DNA from: Rhodosalinus halophilus
Lineage (GTDB): Bacteria > Pseudomonadota > Alphaproteobacteria > Rhodobacterales > Rhodobacteraceae
Direction: 5' to 3'
DNA: 61,894 nucleotides
Assembly (NCBI RefSeq): GCF_003298775.1
Contig: NZ_QNTQ01000026.1
Span: 1 to 61,894 of the forward strand
The notes beneath the pieces are model-generated. The model was given only the letters and a program-made list of their open reading frames with translations. It ran no database searches and was not told the origin of the DNA. The position numbers and the translations under genes were made by a program. Of this stretch, positions 26,379 to 39,130 are shown piece after piece; position 1 is the first letter of the stretch, and each line of letters begins with the position of its first letter.

Positions 26379-27557
26379 ATGCGGCTATCGCGACGGATCG
26401 AGGGCATCACCGGCGGCGGCTCGGACGGGTGGGAGCTCTTCTACCGCGCCCGCGCGCTGAAGGCGGCGGGCGAGGAGGTGCTGGAACTGACCGTGGGCGA
26501 GCACGACTGGACCACGCCGCGCCCGATCCTCGACGCGATGCACGCGGCGGCCCTCGCGGGCCACACGGGCTATGCGGTGGTGCCGGGGCTGACGGAGTTG
26601 CGCCAGGCGGTGGCGGCACGGCTGGCCGAGCGCACCGGCGTCGCGACAGGGGTGGAGAACGTGCTGATCACCCCCGGCGGGCAGGCCGGGCTCTTCGCCG
26701 CCCACATGGCGGTCTGCGACCCCGGCGACCGCGCGCTGCACCTCGATCCCTACTACGCCACCTACCCCGGCACGATCCGCGCGGCGGGTGCCACGCCCGT
26801 CGCGGTCGAGACGCGGCCCGACGACGGATTCCAACCCCGCGCTGCCGATCTGGACGCCGCCGCGCAGGGCGCGCGCGCGCTGCTCGTCAATACGCCCAAC
26901 AACCCCACCGGCGCGGTCTATTCCCGCGCGACGCTCGACGGGGTGGCCGAAGCGGCCCGCACCCACGACCTCTGGCTGATCTCGGACGAGGTCTACGACA
27001 CCCAGGTCTGGGAGGGCACGCATCTGAGTCCCCGCGCCCTGCCCGGCATGGCGGAGCGAACGCTGGTGGTGGGGTCGCTGTCCAAGAGCCACGCGATGAC
27101 CGGCTCGCGCCTGGGCTGGGTGGTGGGCCCCGAAGAGGCCATAGCCCGCATGATCGACCTCGCCACCGTGACCACCTACGGCGTGCCGACCTTCATCCAG
27201 CAGGCGGCGGTCACGGCCCTTGGCCAGCCCGCGCTGGAGCGCGAGGGCGCGGAGGTGTTCCGCCGCCGCCGCGATCTGGCGGCCCGAACCCTCGACGGCT
27301 GCGAGGGCCTGCGGCTCCTGCCCGCGCAAGGCGCGATGTATGTCATGCTCGACATCCGGCCGACAGGGCTGAGCGGCGAAGCCTTCGCCCATGCGCTGCT
27401 CGACGCGCACCGCATCGCGGTGATGCCGGGCGAAAGCTTCGGGCAAGCCGCCGCCGGACACCTCCGCGTGGCGCTGACCGTGGCCGACGACCGGCTGGAG
27501 GCGGCGCTGGAGACGCTGGCGCGCTTCGCCGCCGCCCTGGCCGCCGAGGCCGCCTGA
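26379..27557 (+). CDS. Class I/II PLP-dependent aminotransferase
   Basis: A 392-residue fold-type I aminotransferase. The PLP lysine is Lys236 in SLSKSHAMTGSRLGWVVG, preceded by NTPNNPTGAVY (substrate Asn) and ISDEVYD (PLP ring Asp). The start at 26379 has CGGAGG upstream. It resembles aspartate/aromatic-type aminotransferases acting on amino-acid catabolism. The exact amino acid cannot be read; neighbours give no pathway. An aspartate-type or branched/aromatic specificity are equally possible. Confidence 0.9.
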   Translation: MRLSRRIEGITGGGSDGWELFYRARALKAAGEEVLELTVGEHDWTTPRPILDAMHAAALAGHTGYAVVPGLTELRQAVAARLAERTGVATGVENVLITPGGQAGLFAAHMAVCDPGDRALHLDPYYATYPGTIRAAGATPVAVETRPDDGFQPRAADLDAAAQGARALLVNTPNNPTGAVYSRATLDGVAEAARTHDLWLISDEVYDTQVWEGTHLSPRALPGMAERTLVVGSLSKSHAMTGSRLGWVVGPEEAIARMIDLATVTTYGVPTFIQQAAVTALGQPALEREGAEVFRRRRDLAARTLDGCEGLRLLPAQGAMYVMLDIRPTGLSGEAFAHALLDAHRIAVMPGESFGQAAAGHLRVALTVADDRLEAALETLARFAAALAAEAA

Positions 27558-27995
27558 CGCCGGATCGACACGCGGCGCGGCGCAGACGGGGCGGGGGATG
27601 GCCCGGACCCGCACGCGCGCCGGGCGGGACGCCGGCGGTCAACACGCGACAGGCTCGGAGACCGGACGCGCCGCCGGCCTGCGAACCCGCAAGGCCGCCC
27701 CTTCCCGCCCCGGACACCGGAGCGAAGGCCGCGCAACACAGCCGCTTCAATGCCCGCACGGCCCGTCGACTAACCCGCCCCGCACCAAGGCCCGCGCCAA
27801 GCGTCCCCCGCGCGCCGCCCCTTCTTCTTCCTCTTGCCCGAAATACCCCGGGGAGCGCGAGGGGCAGCGCCCCTCGCCCGCACGAAGTGCCAGAAGCTGC
27901 GCGGCCGCAAGGCCGCTCCGCCTGGAAAGCGGCCGGTCTTGAGCCTCCGCGCCCGCGCCGCTATGGCCGCGGCGACGCCAGAGCGGAGCCAGCCG
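27558..27995. other. Long GC-rich intergenic region
   Basis: About 440 bases with no credible gene on either strand. The notable content is a C/T-rich block leading into a short conserved-looking segment and hairpin (27815-27877). Downstream of it lies a further self-complementary stretch (GCGGCCGCAAGGCCGC, 27900-27915). Confidence 0.55.
27815..27877 (+). terminator. C/T-rich element with GAGGGGC-AGC-GCCCCTC hairpin
   Basis: The sequence runs CCCCTTCTTCTTCCTCTTGC, then CCGAAATACCCCGGGG, then a perfect 9-bp hairpin GCGAGGGGC-AGC-GCCCCTCGC (27857-27877). From memory, very similar TTCTTC..CTTGCCC.AAATAC.CCGGGG plus G/C-hairpin blocks recur downstream of genes in Rhodobacterales genomes. It is probably a transcription terminator or repeated 3' element for the aminotransferase gene. 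The recollection of the family is not verified here. Confidence 0.5.
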
Positions 27996-28793
27996 ATGAC
28001 CGACGCGCCCGAAACCCGCATCCACGACGACGGCGGCGCCCCGGTGCGCCGCATCACCCTCGACGGCCCCGAGACGCGCAACTCGATCAGCGCCCCGGCC
28101 TATCGCGCCATCCAGGCGGCGGTGATCGACGCGGGCGCCGATCCTGCGGTCCGCGCCATTCTGATCGCGGGCGCGGCGGGCTTCTTCTCGTCCGGCGGCA
28201 ACGTCGCGCGGCTCCAGGCGAGCGCCGAGGGCCGGCTGTCCGAGGCCACCGCCAATACCGACGCGCTCGGCGCGATGATCAAGGCGGTGCGCGCCTGCCC
28301 GGTCCCGGTGGTCGCCGCCGTGGAGGGCGGCGCGGCCGGCGCGGGGCTCTCGCTCATGCTGGCCTGCGACATGGTCGTGGCGGCCGCCGGCGCGAAGTTC
28401 ACCGTGGCCTACGTCAGGATCGGCCTCACCCCCGACGGCGGCGTGACGCATTTCCTCTCCGCGGCCCTGCCCCGGCAACTCGTCACCGAGCTCTGCCTGC
28501 TCGGCCGCCCGATCCTCGCCGAACGGCTGGCCGAGGCGGGCGTGGTGAACCTGCTCGCCGCGCCCGGCGACGCGCTGGCCGAGGCCGAAACGCTCGCCGC
28601 CCGCCTCGCCGACGGCCCGCGGGCCGCGATGGCCCGGATCAAGGCCGAGATCGCGGCGGCCGGCCGCAACGATCTCGCCGCGCAACTCGATCTCGAGGCG
28701 GACGGGATCAACACCGCGCGCTTCGGGCCGGAGGCGCGCGAAGGGCTCGCGGCCTTCCTCGCCAAGCGCAAGCCGGATTTCGGCGGGTCATGA
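27996..28793 (+). CDS. Enoyl-CoA hydratase/isomerase family protein
   Basis: A 265-residue crotonase-fold protein. The oxyanion-hole segments SSGGNVARL (about residues 65-73) and GGAAGAGLSLMLACDMVV (about 109-126) are clear, and VRIGLTPDGGVTHFL (about 141-155) carries an aspartate where classical hydratases have the second region of the active site. That pattern is seen in PaaG-like isomerases and in members with altered chemistry. It overlaps the next gene by four bases (ATGA), so it is co-translated with the flavin oxidoreductase. Likely role: processing an acyl-CoA intermediate in acid or aromatic breakdown. Confidence 0.87.
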   Translation: MTDAPETRIHDDGGAPVRRITLDGPETRNSISAPAYRAIQAAVIDAGADPAVRAILIAGAAGFFSSGGNVARLQASAEGRLSEATANTDALGAMIKAVRACPVPVVAAVEGGAAGAGLSLMLACDMVVAAAGAKFTVAYVRIGLTPDGGVTHFLSAALPRQLVTELCLLGRPILAERLAEAGVVNLLAAPGDALAEAETLAARLADGPRAAMARIKAEIAAAGRNDLAAQLDLEADGINTARFGPEAREGLAAFLAKRKPDFGGS

Positions 28794-29779
28794 GGCCGCT
28801 TCCCCCGCAGCTCTCCGGCCTGCGCCTGCCGGCGGTGGGCGCGCCGATGTTTCTCGTCTCCTCGCCGGAGCTGGTGATCGCGCAATGCACCGCGGGGATC
28901 GTGGGCAGCTTTCCGGCGCTCAACGCGCGCGAGCCCGAGGGCGCGCCGGCGGAGCTCGAACGCTGGCTGGAGTGCATCACCGAGGCGCTCGCGGCGCACG
29001 ACCGCGCGCATCCGGACCGGCCCGCCGCGCCCTTTGCCGTGAACCTGATCGTGCACCGCTCCAACGCGCGGCTCGAACGCGACGTCGAGATCCTGTCGCG
29101 CTGGCGGGTGCCGATCTGGATCACCTCGCTGGGCGCGCGTCCCGAGGTCTTCGAGGCCGCCCGCGCGGCCGGCGCGCTCGTCCTGCACGACGTGACGACC
29201 GACACCTTCGCGCGCAAGGCCATCGACAAGGGCGCCGACGGGCTGATCGCGGTGGCCGCGGGCGCGGGCGGGCACGCCGGCGCGCAGTCGCCCTTCGCGC
29301 TGCTCTCCGAGATCCGGGCCTGGTTCGACGGGCCGCTCCTGCTCTCGGGCGCCATCTCCACCGGCCGTGCGCTGCTGGCCGCGCAGGCGGCGGGCGCGGA
29401 CCTGGGCTATGTCGGCTCGCCCTTCATCGCGACCGAGGAGGCCGCGGCGCCCGAGCCCTACAAGCGCATGGTCGTGGACTGCGGGGCCGAGGACATCATG
29501 AGCTCGGCGCTCTTCACCGGGGTGTCGGGCAACTACCTGCGCCCCTCGATCGCGCGTGCGGGGCTCGACCCGGACGCGCTCCCCGCCGACGCGACCGAGA
29601 TGGATTTCGGCGCGGGCGGCGCCAAGCCCAGGGCCTGGAAGGAGGTCTGGGGCGCGGGCCAGGGGATCGGCGCCGTGCGGGCGGTGCGCCCCGCCGCCGC
29701 GTTCGTCGCGGAGCTGGCGCAAGACTACGCCGCCGCGCGCGCCGAGCTCGAGGCGCGTCTGGCGCGCTGGCCCGGCTGA
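28790..29779 (+). CDS. NAD(P)H-dependent flavin oxidoreductase (nitronate monooxygenase-like)
   Basis: A 329-residue TIM-barrel FMN protein of the 2-nitropropane dioxygenase/nitronate monooxygenase family. The opening LPAVGAPMFLVSSPELV, the VAAGAGGHAGAQSPFALL phosphate/FMN loop and GADLGYVGSPFIAT are family marks. It could detoxify nitronates or act as an FMN-dependent reductase. Coupling to an enoyl-CoA hydratase by a 4-base overlap hints at a shared pathway, as in other bacteria where such pairs lie in acyl-CoA catabolic clusters. The true substrate is not evident. Confidence 0.87.
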   Translation: MRPLPPQLSGLRLPAVGAPMFLVSSPELVIAQCTAGIVGSFPALNAREPEGAPAELERWLECITEALAAHDRAHPDRPAAPFAVNLIVHRSNARLERDVEILSRWRVPIWITSLGARPEVFEAARAAGALVLHDVTTDTFARKAIDKGADGLIAVAAGAGGHAGAQSPFALLSEIRAWFDGPLLLSGAISTGRALLAAQAAGADLGYVGSPFIATEEAAAPEPYKRMVVDCGAEDIMSSALFTGVSGNYLRPSIARAGLDPDALPADATEMDFGAGGAKPRAWKEVWGAGQGIGAVRAVRPAAAFVAELAQDYAAARAELEARLARWPG

Positions 29780-29970
29780 CCTCCCGCGGGGCGCGCAACT
29801 CCGGTCGGGCGGCCATGGCGGGTTCACGCGGAAGCCCCCCGCTGCGCCCGCACGAAAGCCGGCGTGCCGGCGCGGTGCGCAGCCATCCGCGGCGTGCGGC
29901 GCGACATGCCCCTGCGCCCTCTTCCCCTTCCCCGCGAAAGGGCGTAGCGGGCGCGCAGGAGGCGCGGCGC

Positions 29971-32281
<2,311 letters not shown>

Positions 32282-32293
32282 GCCGTCGCGAAA

Positions 32294-32316
32294 CCCCCGC
32301 GGCCGCGCCGCGGGGG
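32294..32316. terminator. GC-rich hairpin after eno
   Basis: CCCCCGCGG (32294-32302), loop CCGCG, CCGCGGGGG (32308-32316): a perfect 9-bp stem 12 bases after the eno stop and just ahead of the convergent lipoprotein gene stop. It is preceded by AAA, so it can serve both strands; no long T-run. Confidence 0.7.
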
Positions 32317-32327
32317 TCATTCACGCC

Positions 32328-32603
32328 TTACGGGCAGGGCGCGCGATAGTAGGTACCGTCGCCGCGCGCGTAGGCGCACATGCCGGTCTGCTGATTCTGC
32401 GCCACGACCGTGCCGGCCGCCGCGCCCGCAAGCGCCGAGATCAGCCGCCAGTCGTCATCTGCCTCGAGCACGTCGGCGGCGATCAGCCCGGCCGCCGCGC
32501 CGCCCGCGACACCGGCCACCGTGCGCTGCTCAGGCGTCAGGTTTTCGCAGGCGGAAAGCGCCATGACCAGTGCGCCCAGCATGGCGATCAGCGGAATACG
32601 CAT
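32328..32603 (-). CDS. Small lipoprotein with glycine-zipper segment
   Basis: A 91-residue predicted lipoprotein. A hydrophobic signal (residues 3-18) ends in the lipobox LSAC with Cys19 as the lipidation site. Two short glycine/alanine-rich segments follow (AGVAGGAAAGLIAADVL and LAGAAAGTVVAQ), like glycine-zipper domains of outer-membrane lipoproteins. Two cysteines near the C-terminus (MCAYARGDGTYYRAPCP) could form a disulfide in the periplasm. Function unknown; an envelope-integrity or stress role is usual for such proteins. Confidence 0.75.
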   Translation of the reverse strand: MRIPLIAMLGALVMALSACENLTPEQRTVAGVAGGAAAGLIAADVLEADDDWRLISALAGAAAGTVVAQNQQTGMCAYARGDGTYYRAPCP

Positions 32604-32739
32604 CGTGAAACCTCCTCGTTCCGTGCATGCAGGCCCGGCCCTTGCACGAGCCGTGCCGCCTGCGAGCTAACGCACAGCCGAGGCGCGCGTTCCAGAGGTC
32701 GCCGGATCGTGGCGCATGGCTCGGCGGAGAGCCGCCGGG

Positions 32740-32937
32740 TCAGGGCAGCGTACGGAATACCGAGCGCGTCGCATCCTGCGACTCGAGCGCCTCGATCAGC
32801 GCCGCGCCCTCGTCGGTGGGCCGCCCCGCGGCATCGAGCCAGCCGCGCAGGCGGGCGGTGTCCCCGGGCGCGCCGTCCCCCTCGCCGCAGTGGCGGGCGA
32901 AGGCGAGAATCCGGCTGGCGAGGCTATCGTCGGTCAT
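32740..32937 (-). CDS. Small hypothetical protein
   Basis: A 65-residue soluble, mildly acidic protein (MTDDSLASRILAFARHCGEG start). It has no membrane segment, signal or recognised motif. An AGGGAG lies about ten bases upstream of its ATG, and codon use is like that of the neighbouring genes, which supports a real gene. The ORF lies alone between the lipoprotein and the divergent cupin gene. Confidence 0.5.
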   Translation of the reverse strand: MTDDSLASRILAFARHCGEGDGAPGDTARLRGWLDAAGRPTDEGAALIEALESQDATRSVFRTLP

Positions 32938-33030
32938 GTCGCATCACTCCCTGTCGGCGATCTGGTCTGATACTGCGCTCCGAGATAGCCTGCCCCGAGG
33001 CCCCGTCAGCCCTTTTCAGCCATTCGTGAG

Positions 33031-33480
33031 ATGCCCATGCCCCTTGCCGACGCAGACCCGGACCGCATCGTCGAGACGCTCGGCCTCGCGCCGCATCCCG
33101 AGGGCGGGTGGTATCGCGAAACCTGGGTCGCGGCGGCGGAGGACGGCGCGCGCCCGGCCGGCACCTGCATCTGGTTCCTGCTCAGGGCAGGCGAGCGCAG
33201 CCACTGGCACCGGGTGGACGCGGCCGAGATCTGGCATTTCTACGCCGGAACGCCCGTCACGCTCTCGGTCGCGGCCACGGCTGAGGGGCCGGCCGAGGAT
33301 CACCGTCTCGGGCCCGACCTCTTCGCAGGCGAGCGTCCGCAGATCCTGGTGCCTGCGCATCACTGGCAAGCCACGACGGCCGGAGACGGCTGGGCGCTGA
33401 TGGGCTGCACGGTCTCGCCCGGCTTCCGCTTCGAAGGGTTCGAGCTGGCGCCGCCGGAGTTCGAGATCCCGCGCGGCTGA
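33031..33480 (+). CDS. Cupin DUF985 family protein
   Basis: A 149-residue cupin of the DUF985/YML079 type. Family marks are LGLAPHPEGGWYRETW (about residues 14-29), the CIWFLLRAGERSHWHRVDAAEIWHFY core divided over about 47-72, and the closing HHWQATTAGDGWALMGCTVSPGF. The histidines in these stretches could hold a metal or ligand, but the family has no firmly known reaction. It starts within an 80-base gap from the small divergent gene and precedes a thioesterase by 39 bases, so the two may be co-transcribed. Confidence 0.9.
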   Translation: MPMPLADADPDRIVETLGLAPHPEGGWYRETWVAAAEDGARPAGTCIWFLLRAGERSHWHRVDAAEIWHFYAGTPVTLSVAATAEGPAEDHRLGPDLFAGERPQILVPAHHWQATTAGDGWALMGCTVSPGFRFEGFELAPPEFEIPRG

Positions 33481-33519
33481 GGCTTGCGCATCGCCGCGGC
33501 CGGGGCTAGCGAGCGGCGC

Positions 33520-33990
33520 ATGACGCTGCGCTATCACACACCGCTCACGGCCGACGAGCAGCTCGCCGCGGGCCTGCCCGCGCCCTGGCCCTTCGCCATC
33601 GCGGACCGCGTGCGCTGGGGCGAGCTCGATCAGCTCGGCCACGTCAACAACGCCGCCTACATGGTCTGGTTCGAGACCGCGCGGATCCGCTATTTCGAGG
33701 AATGGGGCGTCACCGGGCCCGCCGCGCCGCACGTCACCGTGATCCGGCGCGGCGAGATCGACTGGCTGGCCGAGATGCGGGGCGAACCGGACTACGTCGT
33801 GGCCATCCGCTGCACGGAGCTGCGCCGCACCTCCTTCACGCTCGACTGCGAACTCTGGTCCGAGGGTGCCTGCACGGCGCGCTTCCGCTGCGTGATCGTG
33901 CTGATCGCCGCCGACCGCGCGGGCAAGGCGCCGTTGCCCCCGGAGCTGCGGCGGCGGTTCATCGAGGTCGACGGCGCGGCGGAGGGCTGA
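33520..33990 (+). CDS. Acyl-CoA thioesterase (hotdog fold)
   Basis: A 156-residue single hotdog-domain protein of the 4-hydroxybenzoyl-CoA thioesterase type. The active-site motif is RWGELDQLGHVNNAAYMVWFETARIRYF (aspartate in ELDQLGHVNN at about 38-47). It probably hydrolyses acyl-CoA esters; chain length is unknown. The start ATG at 33520 gives a short hydrophilic leader before the conserved domain. A 6-bp hairpin with a GCAA loop follows its stop, ahead of the convergent pgi gene. Confidence 0.88.
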   Translation: MTLRYHTPLTADEQLAAGLPAPWPFAIADRVRWGELDQLGHVNNAAYMVWFETARIRYFEEWGVTGPAAPHVTVIRRGEIDWLAEMRGEPDYVVAIRCTELRRTSFTLDCELWSEGACTARFRCVIVLIAADRAGKAPLPPELRRRFIEVDGAAEG

Positions 33991-34009
33991 CGCGCATCCG
34001 GAGCGAGGA

Positions 34010-34025
34010 CGGCCCGCAAGGGCCG
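34010..34025. terminator. Hairpin CGGCCC-GCAA-GGGCCG
   Basis: A 6-bp stem closed by a stable GCAA tetraloop in the short gap between the convergent thioesterase and pgi genes. It is a probable bidirectional terminator without a T-run. Confidence 0.55.
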
Positions 34026-34039
34026 GAGGAGCGGCCGGC

Positions 34040-35635
34040 TCACGCCCCCCGCAGGAAGGCCGCGAGCGCACGGGTCGAGCCCGACGCCGCGACCTCCTCG
34101 CCGCGCAGCGCGGGCTCGAGCGACTTGGCCAGTTCCTTGCCGAGTTCCACGCCCCACTGGTCGAAGGAGTTGATGCCCAGGATCGCCCCTTCGGCGAAGA
34201 CGCGATGCTCGTAGAGCGCCAGGATCCGGCCCAGCATCTCGGGCGTCAGCTTCGGATAGGCCAGCGTGACCGACGGCCGGTCGCCCGGAAAGACGCGATG
34301 GCGTGCCTGCCGTTCAAGCGCCTCGCCGGCGTAGCGCCCGTCGAGCATCTCCCGCGCTTCCTCGAGGCTGCGTCCGCGCATCAGCGCCTCGGCCTGCGCC
34401 AGGCAATTGGCCACCAGCAGGCGATGGTGATGGGCGAGCTCGGGCTCGTGCCCCTCCGCCGCCACGAGGAACTCGCATGGAACGACCTGCGTGCCCTGGT
34501 GGAGGAGCTGCATGAAGGAGTGCTGCGCGTTCGTGCCCGGCTCTCCCCAGATCACCGGGGCGGTGGATGCGCGCGGCGTCGCTCCATCCATCGTCACGCC
34601 CTTGCCGTTCGATTCCATCTCGAGCTGCTGCAGATAGGCCGGCAGCCGTGCGAGGCGCTGGTCGTAGGGCAGCACCGCGCGGGTCGCGTGGCCGCAGACC
34701 TGCGCGTGCCAGAGGCCGGTGAGCGCGAGCATCAGCGGCATGTTTTCCTGCGGCGGCGCCTCGATGAAATGCCGGTCCATCCAGTGCCCGCCGGCCAGGA
34801 AGTCGCGGAAGCGCGCGGGCCCGATCGCGATCATCAGCGCCAGGCCGATCGGCCCCCAGACCGAATAGCGCCCGCCCACCCAGTCCGCGAAGGGAAAGAC
34901 GCGGGCCTCGGGGATGCCGAAGGCCGCCGTTCGGTCGAGCGCGGTGGAGAGCGCGGCGAACTGCGCCGCCGGATCGGCAACCGCCCGCCCCATCCAGTCG
35001 CGCGCCGTGTGCGCGTTGGTCATCGTCTCGATGGTGGTGAAGGTCTTCGAGGCCACGATCACCAGCGTGCGCGCCGGATCGAGCCCGGCGAGCGTGTCGG
35101 CGATATCGGCCCCGTCCACGTTCGACACGAAATGGCAACGCGGCCCGTCGGCGTAGGGATGAAGCGCGCGCACGGCCATCGCCGGGCCCAGATCCGAGCC
35201 GCCGATGCCGATGTTGACGATGTCGGTGTAGGCCCCGCCCTGCCCCCGCTCCCGCCCCTCGCGCACGGCGCCCGCGAAGGCCTCCATCCGCCGCAGCGTC
35301 GCGTGCACGCCGGGCAGCACGTCCGCGCCGTCCACCCGGACAGGCCCCGCGCCCTCGGGCGCACGCAGGGCGGTGTGCAGGGCGGCGCGGCCCTCGGTCT
35401 CGTTGATCTTCGCGCCGGACATCATCGCGCGGGCGCGCCCGGCGAGATCCGCCTCTTCGGCCAGCTCGATCAGCGCCGCGCGAAGCGCGTCGTCGACCTG
35501 CGTCTTGGAGTAATCGAGCAGCATCCCGCCCGCGCGAATCGTAAAGCGCGCGGCGCGCCCGGGATCCTCCTCGAAAAGCGCCGCGATCCGCCGTCCTGCC
35601 CGCGCCCGGCGCAATGCCTCGAGCCGGTCCCACAT
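34040..35635 (-). CDS. pgi: Glucose-6-phosphate isomerase
   Basis: A 531-residue enzyme interconverting glucose-6-phosphate and fructose-6-phosphate. Two signatures are visible: VNIGIGGSDLGPAM near the sugar-phosphate site, and the catalytic region SNGKGV with PVIWGEPGTNAQHSFMQLLHQG containing the conserved Glu and His. The C-terminal INSFDQWGVELGKELAK motif is intact, so the enzyme should be active. It is the last gene of a zwf-pgl-pgi run on the minus strand, 13 bases after pgl. In organisms using the Entner-Doudoroff route it allows fructose entry and sugar recycling. Confidence 0.97.
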   Translation of the reverse strand: MWDRLEALRRARAGRRIAALFEEDPGRAARFTIRAGGMLLDYSKTQVDDALRAALIELAEEADLAGRARAMMSGAKINETEGRAALHTALRAPEGAGPVRVDGADVLPGVHATLRRMEAFAGAVREGRERGQGGAYTDIVNIGIGGSDLGPAMAVRALHPYADGPRCHFVSNVDGADIADTLAGLDPARTLVIVASKTFTTIETMTNAHTARDWMGRAVADPAAQFAALSTALDRTAAFGIPEARVFPFADWVGGRYSVWGPIGLALMIAIGPARFRDFLAGGHWMDRHFIEAPPQENMPLMLALTGLWHAQVCGHATRAVLPYDQRLARLPAYLQQLEMESNGKGVTMDGATPRASTAPVIWGEPGTNAQHSFMQLLHQGTQVVPCEFLVAAEGHEPELAHHHRLLVANCLAQAEALMRGRSLEEAREMLDGRYAGEALERQARHRVFPGDRPSVTLAYPKLTPEMLGRILALYEHRVFAEGAILGINSFDQWGVELGKELAKSLEPALRGEEVAASGSTRALAAFLRGA

Positions 35636-35648
35636 GCCGCCTCTCCTC

Positions 35649-36320
35649 TCAGGGCGCCCAGTGCACGGTGAGCCCGCCGAAGAGCGCGCGCACCGGCGCC
35701 TCGGACTCGGGGCGCCCCTGGGCGCGCTCGAGCGCCTCGCGCTTGGCCGCGCCGGTGATCGCCAGATGCTTGGAGAGCGCGCCGTCGAGCACGGGGCGGG
35801 TGAGCGTGAGCCGGGGCTCCTCCGCCTCGGGCGGGCGCAGCGCCACCACCGGCGGCGCATCCTCGGCAAGCGCGGCCTCCAGCCCCTCGGACCCCGGAAA
35901 GAGCGAGGCCACATGCCCGTCCTCGCCCATGCCGAGCAACAGCACCGCGATCGGCAGATGCGGGGTAATCGCCTCGATGACGCGCGCGACGGCCGCCTCT
36001 GGGGTATCGGTGGGCTGATACATGGGCAGCAGGGTGGCCCTCGCCGCGCGATCGACGAGCAGCCGCTCGCGCACCAGCCGGGTGTTCGAGCGCGGATGGT
36101 CCGGCCGCACCCAGCGCTCGTCGGTCAGCAGCACGTCGACGGAGGCCCAGTCGATCTGCGCCGCGCAGAGCGCGTCGAAGACCGGCCCCGGCGTCGAGCC
36201 GCCCGGTACCGCGAAGAGGACGCGCCCGGAATGCGACAGAGCCGCGCGCAATTCGCCCGCGAGCCTGTTGGCGAGGTCGATCGCCATCAGCTCAGGGTCG
36301 ACATACTCCACGATTTCCAT
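35649..36320 (-). CDS. pgl: 6-phosphogluconolactonase
   Basis: A 223-residue DevB-type lactonase that hydrolyses 6-phosphogluconolactone made by Zwf. The AVPGGSTPGPVFDAL motif (about residues 36-50), LLTDERWVRPDHPRSN (about 64-79) and the GMGEDGHVASLFPG signature (about 129-142) are all present. The start ATG at 36320 fits the family; the open frame extends further but without similarity. It lies between zwf and pgi, in pathway order, so the three probably form one transcript. Confidence 0.95.
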   Translation of the reverse strand: MEIVEYVDPELMAIDLANRLAGELRAALSHSGRVLFAVPGGSTPGPVFDALCAAQIDWASVDVLLTDERWVRPDHPRSNTRLVRERLLVDRAARATLLPMYQPTDTPEAAVARVIEAITPHLPIAVLLLGMGEDGHVASLFPGSEGLEAALAEDAPPVVALRPPEAEEPRLTLTRPVLDGALSKHLAITGAAKREALERAQGRPESEAPVRALFGGLTVHWAP

Positions 36321-36408
36321 GGCTGCGCTCTCCCTTGCCGCGTTCCCATTCCTGACCGGCGGTTCGCCGGCTGGCAAGGCCCCGCGCGCGGCCTGCGGGG
36401 GCGGGCGG

Positions 36409-37833
<1,425 letters not shown>

Positions 37834-37942
37834 GCGCCGACTATAGGGGAGCGCGGGCCGGGCGCACAGGGGGCGCTCATCGGTCCCTGCGGTCCCTCTT
37901 CGCCGTCCAGCGCCCGGGACCAAGCGCCGCCCCGCGCGAGGA

Positions 37943-37957
37943 GCGCCCGAAGGGCGC
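37943..37957 (-). terminator. Hairpin GCGCCC-GAA-GGGCGC after anmK
   Basis: A 6-bp perfect stem 14 bases beyond the anmK stop on the minus strand, between anmK and the zwf promoter region. It probably separates anmK transcription from the zwf operon. Confidence 0.5.
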
Positions 37958-37970
37958 GACGAGCGCGCCC

Positions 37971-39062
37971 CTACTCCGGGCGCGAGATCGTCCCGCCGCC
38001 CACTGCGGCGCGCACGCCGGTCGTCCCGGGCGCCGAGGTCGGCAGCCCGCGCGCCACCCGGACGGCGAGAAAGGCGAAGGCCTGCGCCTCGAGCATGTCG
38101 CCGTCGAGCCCCGCCGCCTCGACCGGCGCCACGGGGCAGTCGAGCGCGGCGGCCAGCATCTTCATCATCACCGGGTTGTGCCGCCCGCCGCCGGTGACCA
38201 GCACGCGCTCGGGCGGGACGGGGCAATGCTCCATCCCCCGCATCACCGAGGCCGCGACGGCTGCCGTGAGAGTCGCCGCCGCATCGGCGTCGGAAAGCTC
38301 CGCCACCAGATCCGAGAGAAAGGCGAAATCGCCGCGGTCGAGCGACTTGGGCGGCATCCGGTCGAAGAAATGCGCCGCCATCAGCCGCTCGAGCGCGCCC
38401 TCGGCGACCGTGCCCTTCGCCGCGAGCCGCCCCCCCTCGTCCTGCCGCTGCCCCCGCCGCGCCTGCATCAGGTCGTCGAGCGGCGCGTTGGCGGGTCCCG
38501 TGTCGAAGGCCAGGAGCGCCCCGTCCTCCTCCGGCGCGCTCTTGGCCGGGTCGATCCAGGTGAGGTTGCCCACGCCGCCGAGATTGAGCAGCGCGAGCGG
38601 GCGCTTCAGGCCGAGCTTGCGCGCCAGGGCGAAGTGGTAGAAGGGCGCGAGCGGCGCGCCCTCGCCGCCCAGCCGCACGTCGGCCGAGCGGAAATCCCAC
38701 ACCACTGGCCGGTTCAGCGCCCGCGCCAGTGCCGCCCCGCAGCCCAGCTGATGCGTCCCCCGCCCCTTCGGATCATGCGCCAGCGTCTGCCCGTGAAACC
38801 CCACGATCCCGGCCTCGGGGAACTCGGCCAGCAGCACCTCGTGCGCGTGCTGCACGACGCGCGCCGCCGCGTCGAGATCCGCGCCCGGCCACTTGCCCAG
38901 CGCCGCCCGCAGCACCGCGCGCTCGGGTCCGGAGTACTCGCGATAGTCCGACCGGCCGAATTCCAGCACGCGCTCGCCGTCGGTGCGCAGGAGCGCGGCG
39001 TCCACCCCGTCGAGCGAGGTGCCCGACATCGCGCCCAGCGCCCAGACAGGTCCGTCGATCAT
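37971..39062 (-). CDS. anmK: Anhydro-N-acetylmuramic acid kinase
   Basis: A 363-residue ASKHA-fold kinase of cell-wall recycling. It cleaves and phosphorylates 1,6-anhydro-MurNAc to MurNAc-6-phosphate. The N-terminal [15 protein letters not shown] (about residues 11-25) is the family signature, followed by [11 protein letters not shown] (about 88-98), [13 protein letters not shown] and the C-terminal [10 protein letters not shown]. It is divergent from tyrS across a 68-base gap, an arrangement I know from many Rhodobacterales. nagA, acting further along amino-sugar recycling, is about 5 kb away. Confidence 0.95.
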   Translation of the reverse strand: MIDGPVWALGAMSGTSLDGVDAALLRTDGERVLEFGRSDYREYSGPERAVLRAALGKWPGADLDAAARVVQHAHEVLLAEFPEAGIVGFHGQTLAHDPKGRGTHQLGCGAALARALNRPVVWDFRSADVRLGGEGAPLAPFYHFALARKLGLKRPLALLNLGGVGNLTWIDPAKSAPEEDGALLAFDTGPANAPLDDLMQARRGQRQDEGGRLAAKGTVAEGALERLMAAHFFDRMPPKSLDRGDFAFLSDLVAELSDADAAATLTAAVAASVMRGMEHCPVPPERVLVTGGGRHNPVMMKMLAAALDCPVAPVEAAGLDGDMLEAQAFAFLAVRVARGLPTSAPGTTGVRAAVGGGTISRPE

Positions 39063-39130
39063 CGCCCTTCCCCTCGCTGGCTCAGGCCACTATAGACGCT
39101 CCGCGCAGCAGACAAGAGGGCCGGTGCCCG

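Noticed and set aside
26429-29779. 1116-codon plus-strand open frame
   Set aside because: Only its last 329 residues (from 28790) form a recognised protein; the rest is an alternative frame of the aminotransferase and enoyl-CoA hydratase genes and a non-coding gap.
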